Shown in pieces: positions 44,566-57,200 of a stretch of DNA of 64,000 nt; the stretch's first letter is position 1; each line of letters begins with the position of its first letter. The DNA is taken from the NCBI RefSeq assembly GCF_019393635.1, contig NC_057863.1, forward strand, positions 1,442,501-1,506,500, written 5' to 3'. Under the pieces are notes generated by a model, which saw only the letters and a program-made list of their open reading frames with translations, was not told the origin of the DNA and made no database searches. The position numbers were made by a program, and so were the translations under genes. Origin of the DNA: Dromiciops gliroides (lineage: Eukaryota; Chordata; Mammalia; Microbiotheria; Microbiotheriidae).

Positions 44566-47500
44566 ACTGCCTGGCCTTAAATAGGTTTATTCATTTACAT
44601 AAAGGTCTCTGGTGGACTTTGCGCTCATCCTCTGAGATCGATTCACAATGTCTGGGCTGCTCTAGAAAATCAAACAGCCCTTCTGCTTCCTGAAAGAAGT
44701 CAGGAAACCTTGGAACCTGGTTCTTGTACGACAAGAAAGCTTGGCTCTGTGGGTGCCCTGAGGCCAAGGCTAGTTTGGGAGGATGCCCCCCACCCCCCAC
44801 TGTTGACCTTGGCCCCCGGCCACACCACACCACCCTGCTTGCTTCTCCCGTGGGATTGGGAATGGCCAGTGTGCAGATCCTGGGGCTTTCCCATCTGCCC
44901 AGGACCTGGACTCGGTTTCCCCACCCTGTCTGGCTCAGCTGGGTAGTACCTGGCTACAGGGAGCAGGAGGGCCTTAGACCTCTGGGATCAGGGCAGGGTA
45001 AGGGTAGGTGTTCCTTGTCTCTACCTCCTGCCCCCCCAGACAGCTCTGGTCCTTCCCTCCCCGCTCCCTCTCCCCCCCCCCCCCCAGGCTCCTGAGGCCC
45101 TGCCAAGGCTGCACTCCATCAGGGAGATGTGGGTGCAGCATTCCAAGGAGACTCGTCTGGGTGTTGGGCTTCTGACAGAGTGGATGTGGGCACAGACAGG
45201 CACACATGCATGCCCGGCGGCAGGATCTCGATCTCTAGCTGCCATGGGATGGTGTCCTGTCACTGACTGTCAGGGGGCCTCATGGGGGCAGCTACGCCCC
45301 TTTCTGGCTGATCTTGATGGTGACGGCTTCTTGGGGACATCTGGGGGAGGACTGCTGCAGAAATGGGCCTTAGGACGGAGGGCATTTCTCTGGGATCATG
45401 GGGTTTGCTGTTGGCAGGCCACCCCCTTCTGACCTGCCCTTCCGGGAAATGAGGTGGGGAGTCAGGCCAGCTGAGCTAAAGCAAGGACGAGACCAAGAAG
45501 AGGCATGGGTAGGAGAGGGCCTGGCAGCCTTGGGAGAACCTGCACAAAGCCCGGTGCTGGGAGTGCTCACTAGGTGCCAGCTGAGTGCAGGCCTTGGACT
45601 CTGGAGGCCACAGAGGGCCCAGCTGCTTGTCTCGGGTTAGGGTCGTTCCCACAACGGAGAAATCCTGCTGACTTCTGGCTTCCCTTCCTTGCTCAGGGGA
45701 CTTCCCAAGCCAGCTGACCCGGCCACCCCTCGGAGCCCAAAGCCTCTGCCCGCGTGGGGACAAGGGTTGGAGACGGGCCGAACTTCTTCCCTTGGCCCCC
45801 GACCCCCTGGCAGAAATCGGCTCTGGTTCCTGAAAGTGCCCCAGAGTTTGGGAAATGGCTCTTCCAGGAAGTAGCTGAGGGGGTGGGAGGAGGTCTCAGG
45901 GTCTGGGCAGGGCAGGACACCAAGCCAGGCTGTCAGGCCTTGAGGCCCAGCCTCTGTCAGCTCCTCCCACAAGTCCCTCACCTTGCTTCTGCCTGGCAAG
46001 TGCCCCAGCCCAGCCCCTTCCCTCCCTGAGGGGAGAGAGCAGGTAGGTGAGGCCAAGGGCAAGCACCAGGCACGCTGCCCACTTCACAAGGTTTCAGAGC
46101 CAGCACTGGGCAGCTGCGGGCAGCCGTGGGATACCAGACGAGGTGGCTCCCCAACGTGGGCTCCCATTATCACCTCCCCAAAACTGCTACATGAGAAGAG
46201 ATCCAGGCCAAGATGCTGAGTGATGGAATGTAGGGGGAGAGGCAGGGAGGATCCTGGGAGCCGGAGCACCTCAGGATGTGGCCCCTCCTCATCCATGTGG
46301 AGCCAGCGGGGGGAGGGGGGGGGACGACGGCAGCTTCCTGTAGCTGCCAGGGGCTGAGGGTGGGCAGGCCTGGCTGAAGCCACCACCAGCTTCTCTTCTC
46401 CGCCCCACCCCCTTAGGCTCCTGTGGACCCCAGCCTGCGCATCCTGCCGGTGTCCGGGACAGCTTCTCTGGGGGGCCAGTGCCGCCATCTTTGCAGGCCA
46501 CACACACATACACATTCATTCGTGGGCCATACGTGTCAAGTGTGTGTCTGTGGCATCTCCTGCCCCCCAGGGGAGGCCTGGGCTCGGGGGCCCTTCCTCA
46601 GCAAACTGAGTGTCTTGACAAACGCGTCTGTCCTTTGCCTATCCGTACTGCCGGGTAACGCCAGCTCCTGTTCCTCCTCCTGACCACTTTCCTGCCTTTG
46701 GGGGCACAAGCAGGGGAGCTGGAGGCTGAACCCGGCCCCCTGCCCTGCCCACTTCGGACGGGCCAGGGCAGGGCTGCGGTGGTTTCTTCAGGGCCCAGCC
46801 TTCTCAGCGTGTCTTGCTCCCAGGATACCTGGAGAGAGGACAAGGAGGAAGAGGGGGGATGGAGGCCAGGGCCCTCCAAAGGCGACAGCTTCTCTTAAGG
46901 GATCTCCAGGAGCCAGGGAGTCAGGGAGTCAGGGAATAGCCCAAGGCGGCCAAGGGCTTGGCCGTGAGCCTGGGGGGGGAGATACTTCTTGGCAGAAATG
47001 GGGGTGCTGGGGCAGAGGGTGGGATGGAGGATGTGGGGGGGCTCCTGCGGAGCCTGGCTTCTAGCTCCAGGGGCTAGGGCAGAGGCTGCTCACTGGGTCA
47101 CTCTCCTGGCCGTGTCTGGGCAGCAAAAACCCAGGAACTCTTCCTGTGAGTATCTGCCCCCTGCCAGGGGCCCAAAGTTGGCACCTCCTGGGGGTGAGGG
47201 GAGGAGGCGGGAGGGGCTCTGCCCCCCAGAAGACAAGGAGAAGTCCCTCAGGCGTCCAAGGCCCTGGCTTCAAGCCCCGCTCCTGGTGCTGGCCCCCTCC
47301 CAGGTCAGGGCTCTCATGGGTCCCTCTGCCCCCACACCCAGAAGCCCTTCTTTGTTCTCGCCTTCCTTTGGGGTCAGCTGTGCCCTGTTCAGGCTTCTTG
47401 GGGAGAACGCTTGACCCTGAGTCAAGCCCACCCCCCTCTGCAAAGAGGGGCTTCAGAGCCACCGGGGCTGGCTGCCACAAACCAGGATTGACCTGAGGGC

Positions 47501-47971
47501 AGCGCCGGATCCTTGGGGCTGTTCCAAGCCCAGGCTGGTTCGGGAGAGGCTTGAGAAATGGAGCAGGGGTGCAGAGGCTCCCCCTGCACCAGGGCGGCCC
47601 CCAGCGTGCTCCTCACCCCTGGGAAGGCTGGCCCCCAGTCACTGCCCTGCAGTTGAGACCCTGCTCTGTTGGGTGCTAAGCCAGGGGAGGAAAGGGGTCG
47701 GCATCTATCAGTCACCCCACGCGTGCCGAGCGTGCTGTAAACAGGATGGCAGTGAGAAAGCCCATGCTCTTCTTATCCCCATTGGACAACTGAGGAAGCC
47801 TGTCCAGGTTCCCCAAGCTAGTGAGTGTAGGAGGCAGAATTTGAACTCAGGCCCTTCTGACTCCAGGCCCAGCACTACCCACTGTAGCGCCCCCTAGTGG
47901 CTGTGACCGGGAATCCTCACGAGAATCCCACCTCACCTGGGAGCCCCCCCCCCCTCCACTACTTACCCTGT
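44566..47971 (-). other. SPNS2: SPNS2 3' UTR region
   Basis: A minus-strand AATAAA (plus TTTATT at 44,586-44,591) marks the probable end at about 44,570. The sequence between it and the stop codon at 47,972 shows no other coding exon. A good donor (CAGG|gtaagt) occurs eight bases after the stop, so part of this stretch may be an intron within the 3' UTR. A minus-strand MIR/SINE remnant lies at about 47,750-47,895 ('aatttgaactcaggcccttc'). Confidence 0.6.
44586..44591 (-). terminator. SPNS2: Poly(A) signal of SPNS2
   Basis: A canonical AATAAA on the minus strand at the expected 3' end of the gene. Confidence 0.6.
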
Positions 47972-48014
47972 TCAGACTTTCACTGATGCTGGGGGCATCA
48001 TCAGCTGATTCACC
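47972..48014 (-). CDS. SPNS2: SPNS2 last coding exon
   Basis: The acceptor CTCCAG|GGTG completes the split Gln codon (CA|G). It encodes [13 protein letters not shown] and TGA at 47,974-47,972. The C-terminus differs from human by single residues only. A donor-like CAGG|gtaagt follows at once. Confidence 0.88.
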
Positions 48015-48080
48015 CTGGAGAAGAGAGGGCAGGGGGAGTCAGGGGGTCAAACCAGGCCCCACCCCAGCACTCGCGCTCGA

Positions 48081-48113
<33 letters not shown>

Positions 48114-51100
48114 CCTGGCTGAGCTAGGATCCCCGGCTCAGATAAAGGGGGCGGGGGATGGAAGGTTCTATGGGAGCTGAGCCTGGAGGGTGGACGGCTC
48201 AGGATGGACAAACAGGTTGCTGCTGGGCTGGGCCACAGAGGGGGGACCAGAGCTCTGGGGGTGGGGCAGGTGTAGGGGCCCTTGGAGGCTGGAGTTCAGC
48301 ACAAGACTCCCCGGGGTGGGGGCGGCTGCCCCCACACAAGCTGGATGAAAGACCATTGGTGTGGGAGTCCCGTCCCCCCCCCACACACACACACACACTG
48401 CCGTGTTTCCATGGTTTTCCTTGTATCTCTGTGCTGTGTCTGGGCAGCCAGGATGGGTCTGGTCTCAGCATGGAGGGAGCAGGGATGGAGGCAAGGAGGC
48501 CACTGAGGGCCCGGCCCCTTGGGGAGGCAGACGAGGGGGACTGGGGGCAGCTGAGATGGGAAAGGCTGGGAACAGGGCCTGGGATCAAGGCCTAGGAACA
48601 GAGCATGTCAGGGGCTAAACCAGAGGAGGTCCCCTTCCCACCCAGGGGAAAGGACACAAGGTAGGAGGGGGGGGGCGGGGATTGGAATGAGATAGGAAAG
48701 AGTGACACAGAAATAGAGAGACAGGAGACAAGAAAGATAGAGGCAGAGAGAGACAGAGAGAGAGAGAGACAGGAGACAGAGACAGAGAGACACAGACACA
48801 GAAATAGAGAGACAGGAGACAAGAAAGATAGAGGCAGAGAGAGACAGAGAGAGAGAGAGACAGGAGACAGAGAGACACAGACACAGAAATAGAGAGACAG
48901 GAGACAAGAAAGATAGAGGCAGAGAGAGACAGAGAGAGAGAGAGACAGGAGACAGAGACAGAGAGACACAGACACAGAAATAGAGAGACAGGAGACAAGA
49001 AAGATAGAGGCAGAGAGAGACAGAGAGAGAGAGAGACAGGAGACAGAGACAGAGAGACACAGACACAGAAATAGAGAGACAGGAGACAAGAAAGATAGAG
49101 GCAGAGAGAGACAGAGAGAGAGAGAGACAGGAGACAGAGACAGAGAGACACAGACACAGAAATAGAGAGACAGGAGACAAGAAAGATAGAGGCAGAGAGA
49201 GACAGAGAGAGAGAGAGACAGGAGACAGAGACAGAGAGACACAGACACAGAAATAGAGAGACAGGAGACAAGAAAGATAGAGGCAGAGAGAGACAGAGAG
49301 AGAGAGAGACAGGAGACAGAGACAGAAACAGACACAGAAATAGAGAGACAGGAGACAAGAAAGATAGAGGCAGAGAGAGACAGAGAGACAGGAGACAGAG
49401 ACAGAGAGACACAGACACAGAAATAGAGAGACAGGAGACAAGAAAGATAGAGGCAGAGAGAGACAGAGAGAGAGAGAGACAGGAGACAGAGACAGAAACA
49501 GACACAGAAATAGAGAGACAGGAGACAAGAAAGATAGAGGCAGAGAGAGACAGAGAGAGAGAGAGACAGGAGACAGAGACAGAGAGACACAGACACAGAA
49601 ATAGAGAGACAGGAGACAAGAAAGATAGAGGCAGAGAGAGACAGAGAGAGAGAGAGAGACAGGAGACAGAGACAGAGAGACACAGACACAGAAATAGAGA
49701 GACAGGAGACAAGAAAGATAGAGGCAGAGAGAGACAGAGAGAGAGAGAGACAGGAGACAGAGACAGAGAGACACAGACACAGAAATAGAGAGACAGGAGA
49801 CAAGAAAGATAGAGGCAGAGAGAGACAGAGAGAGAGAGAGACAGGAGACAGAGACAGAAACAGACACAGAAATAGAGAGACAGGAGACAAGAAAGATAGA
49901 GAGAGAGAGAGACAGGAGACAGAGACAGAGAGACACAGACACAGAAATAGAGAGACAGGAGACAAGAAAGATAGAGGCAGAGAGAGACAGAGAGAGAGAG
50001 AGACAGGAGACAGAGACAGAGAGACACAGACACAGAAATAGAGAGACAGGAGACAAGAAAGATAGAGGCAGAGAGAGACAGAGAGAGAGAGAGACAGGAG
50101 ACAGAGACAGAGAGACACAGACACAGAAATAGAGAGACAGGAGACAAGAAAGATAGAGGCAGAGAGAGACAGAGAGAGAGAGAGACAGGAGACAGAGACA
50201 GAGAGACACAGACACAGAAATAGAGAGACAGGAGACAAGAAAGATAGAGGCAGACAGAGACAGAGAGAGAGAGAGACAGGAGACAGAGACAGAGAGACAC
50301 AGACACAGAAATAGAGAGACAGGAGACAGAGACAGAAGAAAGATAGAGGCAGACAGAGACAGAGACAGAGACAGAGAGAGGCAGCCTTGAAGGATGAGGT
50401 GGGTAAGGAGAGACCAGCAGCCCTGGCGCTGCAGCCTTTCTGATCCCCTGCAAGTCCCGCCCACCCCATCTGACACACACAGCAATCACCCTAGTGGGTG
50501 ACACAGACTATTCTCATCCAACCCACACGGCCTTGAGGGGTAACCAGTCCAAGTGTTCTTGTCAGCATTTTGCAGATGGAGAAGCTGAGGTGAGAGCGCA
50601 GCCAGTCCCACGACCGGCTGGCCCCTGCAGCAGGCTGCCCCACCACCATCTCCTGGGCAAAGGCCCTGCATGCAGGGATCCAGCCTCCTTCCCCTTCTCC
50701 TCATGCCCAGCATGCCAGCTGCAGCCCTAGCCCTGCCCTGTCCTGCCTGGGCAGCTGCCCCAAGCCTCTTGGCAGCCCCATGCCTATGCCCCCCTCCTGG
50801 CTGGCCTTGACCACGGCTCCTAACTAACCCATCCCAGTGCAGGCAGCGGTAGGTGCTGGGGCAGCCCCGGCAGGGCCTGGGTCAGCGGGCGGGAGGCAGA
50901 GCCCAGGGGATGCCAAGCAGCCCCACCCAGGAGCCAAGCTGCCCTTTACCTGGATGCCACACTCAGCTGGCTAACTCCCGAGGGCCCCTGCAGGGGAATG
51001 ACCGAGAGCAAAGGGTGAGCGTGGCCCCTGGCCCTGGCCCCGGCCGCACCAGCCCCCACCCACTCTGGACCCAAGTTGGGCCCGGAGCCAAGGGGCCTGC

Positions 51101-54100
51101 CCTGACCCTCTGCGGCATGCCGGCGAGTCCTGGACAAAGAACGGTCCTGGTCCGCCTCATCCTTCCCGGCCTGGGCTCCTGGGATTCTCCAGGGATCTCA
51201 CCTTGGCCCACCCACGGGGGGAGGGGGCTCCTGGAGAGTCACCCACCCTCCCACTCAAAGACTCCCAGCTGCCATCCGGCCCCGCCCAGGTCCTCAGCAG
51301 AGGCCACACCCAGGTAAAGCCACTACCTATTCTTGCACCTCTCCCCTTCCCCGCAGGCCTCTGCTTTCAAGAACCCCCTTCACTAGAGCTCCCCTCCCTC
51401 GGGGTCTCCACACCCCTGAGAGCTGCAGGGAGGAGCGCTCTCCGCTCCACGCCCCAAGCCACCCACAAGCCACCTCTTATCTCTCCCTCCTCCCCCACTT
51501 CTTGGATCTCCTCAGTTGCCCATTGTGGGCGATTCTGTCTGTGCCTATCACCATGGCCAAGATCCCGATTCAGGCCCCTGCTTCTCATGGGACCAACAGA
51601 GAAGAGAGCGCTGACCTGCGTGGGAATCCTACCTCAGACGCTTACTAGCTGTGGGACCCTGGGCAAGTCACGGCACCTCTGTCTGCCTTAGTTTCCCCAT
51701 CTGTCAAGTGGGAGTAAGAGCAGCACCTGGCTCCCAGGGCTGTTGAGGGCCCAAATGAGATCACAGCTGCCATTATTAGGTGTCTCCCCCTCCACAGAGC
51801 TAGTGAGGCCCCTCTCCTGCTCCAGAATCCACGTGTGCCTCATTGCTTTGGCTCCCCAACCCCTTTCTCCCTTCCCGGACTCCTTCTGAATCCCTCCCCT
51901 GCCCACAAGTTCAGGCTCAGCCAGCTCTGTGGGGCCCTTGTCACAGCTCCCAGGGAGACTCCTCCCTTTGGCCAGAATGGCAGGCCTCCTCTCTCTGATG
52001 CCCCTTCTGCCTGGCACTGGCAAGCCCCATGACTGGGGCCCTGTACCAGGCTGTCCCAGACGGAGCCCCGCTAAAACAGCCCGGGAGCCAGCCCAGGCCC
52101 AGTGCTAGTCTGAAGGCTCCCAGGGCCTTGAGCACAGGGGTGGTTTGGGTGGGCCTGGTGCCCGGCATGAGGGGTCATTTCCCAGCACCTTCGGCACCAA
52201 GTGGTGCAGACCCTGTCAGCATGTCCGTGCCCAGCGTGCCAGAGGGCTCCCAGGGCCCCTGAGTCGTGGGGTGCAGCAGTGGTCTCGAGGCTTCCCTGCT
52301 GCCAACCTCCCTATGATGTGTGTGCTGAGCCGGGAGAGAGGGCCCAGGGGCTGGGCAGCCTCCTGCTGTGGCTGGGGTCCTCTCCTCCTGGGCCATTTCC
52401 ATAGGAAATAAGACTTCTGCCCGGGAACAGACTCCCAGATCACCAGAGCTCAGGACGGGCTTGGACACTGCCTGGCCCAACCGCCTCACAACTGGGGAAA
52501 TCGAGGCCTTTCTCCCACGGGCTCCTCCCCTCCTCCCTGACTCCCACCAGACAAATAAAGGAGACCTGCCCTACATCCGGCAAGTGCCACGGCAGCCTGA
52601 GCCCAGGCAGTGCGTGGCACGCAGATGGTTCAGAGATGCACTTGGGGCCAGACCCCGGGGGCTTCTGGGAAGAGCTGGGCTCGTGGAGCATGGCTCAGGT
52701 GCCAGCGCACACCCCCTGGGGCTGCATGGGGGATAAAGCAGGGGAGGCAGATAGGCCGTCTCTTCCCTTCCCCGTCTACCCCGTCTGCTTCCTTGTTGGC
52801 CTTGTGCCTCGGTCATCCTTGGCACAGACAGTGGGCCGAAGGCAAGGAGGGGTGACCACATGGTGGCCACCTGGGATGGCTGAGAGCGGGCACAGCTCCT
52901 GCCCCCTGGGCATTGCCAGGGACGTCTGCAAAGGCTCAGGGCACTCACCGGGGCCCTTAGCACCCCCTCACAAGGGGACTCTCGGCCTTGTCCTTGAAAG
53001 CCCTGGCAAAAGTATCCATGTGGGCGTCCTGCCTGGAGGCTGTGTGGGATCCCATGGTGCTAAAGAGGAGAGTGGCCTGGCCCGAAGCCTGGCTGCCCCT
53101 GCAGGGGGCCAGGGTAGGGGGCTCCCTGGGCCATCCCCTGTCTCCTCCCCCATTCCACCCCTGCCCCCTTGACAGCCACTTACTGCTGCTCGGCCTTGGC
53201 TCGGTCACTGAGGAAGAAGAGGGCCGTGGCGAGGAAGAACATGCCGCCCAGGACCACCACGAAGGGGCAGAGCATGAGGGCATAGCCCAGGCTGAGGAAC
53301 TCCCAGAGCGAGGACTCACGGGTGCTCTGGCGGATCAGGTCAGAGATCTGCAAAAGGGAGGCCCTGAACCAAGGGCAGAGGTCTTCTGGGAACCCCGTCC
53401 CCCTACAGTGCCCAGGGTGCCTGAGGCCATCGCCTGTGCACGCACACGTGCACACACACACACACATGCACACACACTCTGTGCTCTGCGCACACACACA
53501 CATACAGACACCCTCTGTGCTCTGTGTGCACACACACACACTCACCCCTTCCATGTTCTGCACACAAACACGCACACACACAGACACCCTCTGTGCTCTG
53601 TGTGCACACACACACACACCCTCCGTGCTCTGCACACACACACACATACACACTCACCCATTCCATGTTCTGCACACACACACACACCCTCTATGCTCTG
53701 CACACACACACACACACTCACCCCTTCCATGTTCTGCGTGCACACACACACACTCACCCCTTCCATGTTCTGCGCGCACACACACACACACACACACACC
53801 CTCTGTGCTCTGTGTGCGCACACACACACACCCACTCACCCCTTCCATGTTCTGCACACAAACACGCACACACACAGACACCCTCTGTGCTCTGTGTGCA
53901 CACACACACACACCCTCCGTGCTCTGCACACACACACACATACACACTCACCCATTCCATGTTCTGCACACACACACACACCCTCTATGCTCTGCACACA
54001 CACACACACACACACACTCACCCCTTCCATGTTCTGCGTGCACACACACACACTCACCCCTTCCATGTTCTGCGCGCGCACACACACACACACACACACA

Positions 54101-54179
54101 CCCTCCGTGCTCTGCACACACACACACACATACACACTCACCCATTCCATGTTCTGCACACACACACACCCTCTATGCT

Positions 54180-54214
<35 letters not shown>

Positions 54215-57200
54215 CTGTGCTCTGTGTGCACACACACACACACCCACTCACCCCTTCCATGTTCTGCACACAAACACACACACACAGACACCCTCTGTGC
54301 TCTGTGTGCACACACACACACCCTCCATGCTCTGTGCACACACACACACAAACTCACCCCTTCCATGTTCTGCACACAAACATACACACACAAAGACACC
54401 CTCTGTGCTCTGTGTGCACACACACACAGCCTCCATGCTCTGTGCGCACGCACACACACACACACCCTCCATGCTCTGCGCACACACACATACACCCTCC
54501 GTGCTTTGCACACATGTGCACATGCACACCCTCGGTGCTCTGAACATGTGTGTGCACACACACGCACACCCTCCATGCTCTGATCCCAGTAGCCATGTCC
54601 CCATCTCCTGCCCCTGAGTGCCATCCCATAAGCCCAGACCCATGGCCTCTGCTGACCCCATCTAGGGAAGCTCCCCTTGACCCTACACTTGCACTCCCAT
54701 GCTTCCCGCTGGAGGCCCCCAGCTCCACTCCCCACCCTCCACTACAGGTAGAGGCACCTCTCTGGGAAGGAAGCCCAGGCAAAGAGACACAGCATGAGCA
54801 GAGATGGGAAAGCCTTGGGCATTGTGTGGCACCCAGGGGTGGCCCCCCCCCTCGCCCCCAGCAGGTGTGCTTAGGTCCTGGGTTCACGTCAGAAAATGAA
54901 GCAGACGGGCTGGGCTAGTGCCCCTTTTGGTCCGGGGGAGGCTCCCCAAGATGTGCCCCACCCCCAGCCCCTGGCCCGGGGCCTACTCACAAAGCCAACG
55001 AGGTAGGGGCTTCCCGCGTCTCCCAGCAGGTGAGATGTGAAACTCTGGAGAGCCACAGCAGTCGCTCGGCGGGTAGGGATGACCACGTACTGCAAGGGGG
55101 CAGGAGGGCAAGCTTAGGAGGCAATCTTGGGCTTGGGGGCCTGGCCCCGAGTCTGTAATGAGTTCTGGTCTCTGCCTAGCCCTTCTCAAAGTCGAGGGCC
55201 CTCCATCCCTCCCTTGTTGTATGGTGTCCCTGCAGGCCTGCTGCCCACCCCGGGACCCCTCCCCTGCAACTCTGCTTTGTGAGTGTCTAATGGGAGGGTG
55301 TCAGCCAGGTGGGGGGTGGAGGCCTCCCTGAGGGGCGCCCCTCCAGTGCCAGAGGGACCCGGCTGAGCTGGCCTCCCCTTCCCCGAAGCCCCCATGGGCC
55401 TGGACTGAGGCAGAGGAAGCCTGACTCATGGCTCTGAGGACTCGTGATGGGAATGGGACGAGACCCAAATGACTGTCCTCTACACAGAAGGCTGCGCCAG
55501 GTCCCTGGGGTGGGGGCCAGTGACCCATGAGGAGAACGGGGTGTGTGAATGTGGTCAGTGAAGCTGAGTTGTGTGGGACCCAACCGCCTCCTGCAGCAGG
55601 GGGTGGCCTGCCCTTCCCCAGCCCAGGCCAGCAGCCGCAAAGGAGGTGGGCCAGTGAGGCTTGTAACAAGGGAAGCCAAGGGGAGTGGAGAGGCCAGACC
55701 TTGGGCTCCCTCCTCACACTTGAGCACCGGGGCCCTTCTCTGGAAGCTGGGATCTGGGATGCCCCCCAGCCAGCCCAGGAGTCCCCCTCCCTGACCCAGA
55801 GATGGCTGGGAACATGGACACAGGGCACCAGGATGCAGCCATGGCTGTGGAACCCCCAGGGGAGGAGGGAGAGGGGGGATGGACCGGCTGAGTGGATGGA
55901 AGAGCTTGCCTGGCAGGAAGCTGCCCCCTCCCCAGGAATGCTCCCAACCCGGACGCTTCCTTCCTCCCATTGTCCCCACAGCCCTCCTCCCTGCCCCCGT
56001 CCCTGATCTCCCCATCCCCAGAGCCTTCTTCAGCCACACCTACATTCCTGTGCGGGCCATGCCTGTGGGGCCAAGCCTGTGGGGCCGGCGATGCCGGGCC
56101 CACTTTCCCCTGACATCCTCCATCCTGGCCAGCCAGGGTGCCCTCCTGTGTCCCCCCACAGCCTGGGGGAGCAGGGGCTGGGCACTCCTGTCCCCACCAG
56201 TCCCACTGAGGCAGGCCTGCAGCCAGAGACGGTTCCTACCCCTTTGAAGGGGGTCTCGCATCGGAGCCTCCTGTACTGAGGCAAAGCTGGCTCTTCTGCC
56301 AGGCACCTCACCTCTTCTCATCAACATGATGCCACCAGGCCCTAAGCGTGGCACCAGGTCTGCCCAGCACCCTCATCTTCCTTCTCTGCCCCACAGCAGG
56401 GCCTGGTGCCAAGCTTCCCTGACCAGTTGGTACCCCAAATACCTCAGGGCACAGGGCCCATCTGACTCCCACGGGTGCTGGTAAAACAATGGGTGTGGCC
56501 CCTTGTCCCAGTGCAGGGTTTGGGGTCCAGGACCCCCACACAGACCTAGGTACTGTCTGCCACACCTTCCTTCCCTCTCTCCCCTCCTGAACTCGCTCTG
56601 CTCCCATCAGGCACCTGCCTTCTGCACCAGGCTGCAGCTCAGCTGTGACCAGCTTCTCCCACCCTGCTCCCTGTGGATCTTCCCAGGCCAACTGACCCCG
56701 TGCTGACCCTCTGTCAGCTCCCAGCACCAGCCCAGGCAGCAACACTGACCAAAGGCCTCTGGGACTGAGTGGCTTTGTCTGGATGGCCTCGGCCGCCCAG
56801 CTGGTCCAAGGCTGGTGTCTGTTGCTGACCTCCCTGTAAACAGCCTTTGACAGAGCCACCAACAACACAAACACTCAGCTGGCTCCCCCCTCCACCAGAG
56901 CCTTTGCCCCAAGGCTCCGACAGTCACGGAGATGACGGAGCCACACGGGCATCGAGGGAGGCGGGTGTTGAGGGCGCAGGAGCCTGGGCTCAGCTTCTGA
57001 CAGGTCTCAGATGGGCTGTTTAGTCCAAACCAGCGGCAGGCTTTGTCACACTGGGAGGCCGTCTCTGCAGTCAGTGGCCAGAGCCGCCCACTAGCAAGTC
57101 TGCCCCTTTCTCCCGCCAGGTCTCTAGCCCTCACCAGCCTCCCCTCCCCCAAGCCAGTCTGCACATCCTGACCAATCAACTTTCCTCCAGGAAACTCTCA

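Noticed and set aside
48592-50504. Three overlapping minus-strand frames of about 625-629 codons
   Set aside because: All are the same repeat peptide in shifted phase from the 91-bp VNTR. They lie wholly within an SPNS2 intron.
52988-54735. Open frames of 299-531 codons rich in His-Thr or Cys-Val
   Set aside because: These are translations of (CA)n/(TG)n blocks. One overlaps the true SPNS2 exon on the opposite strand.
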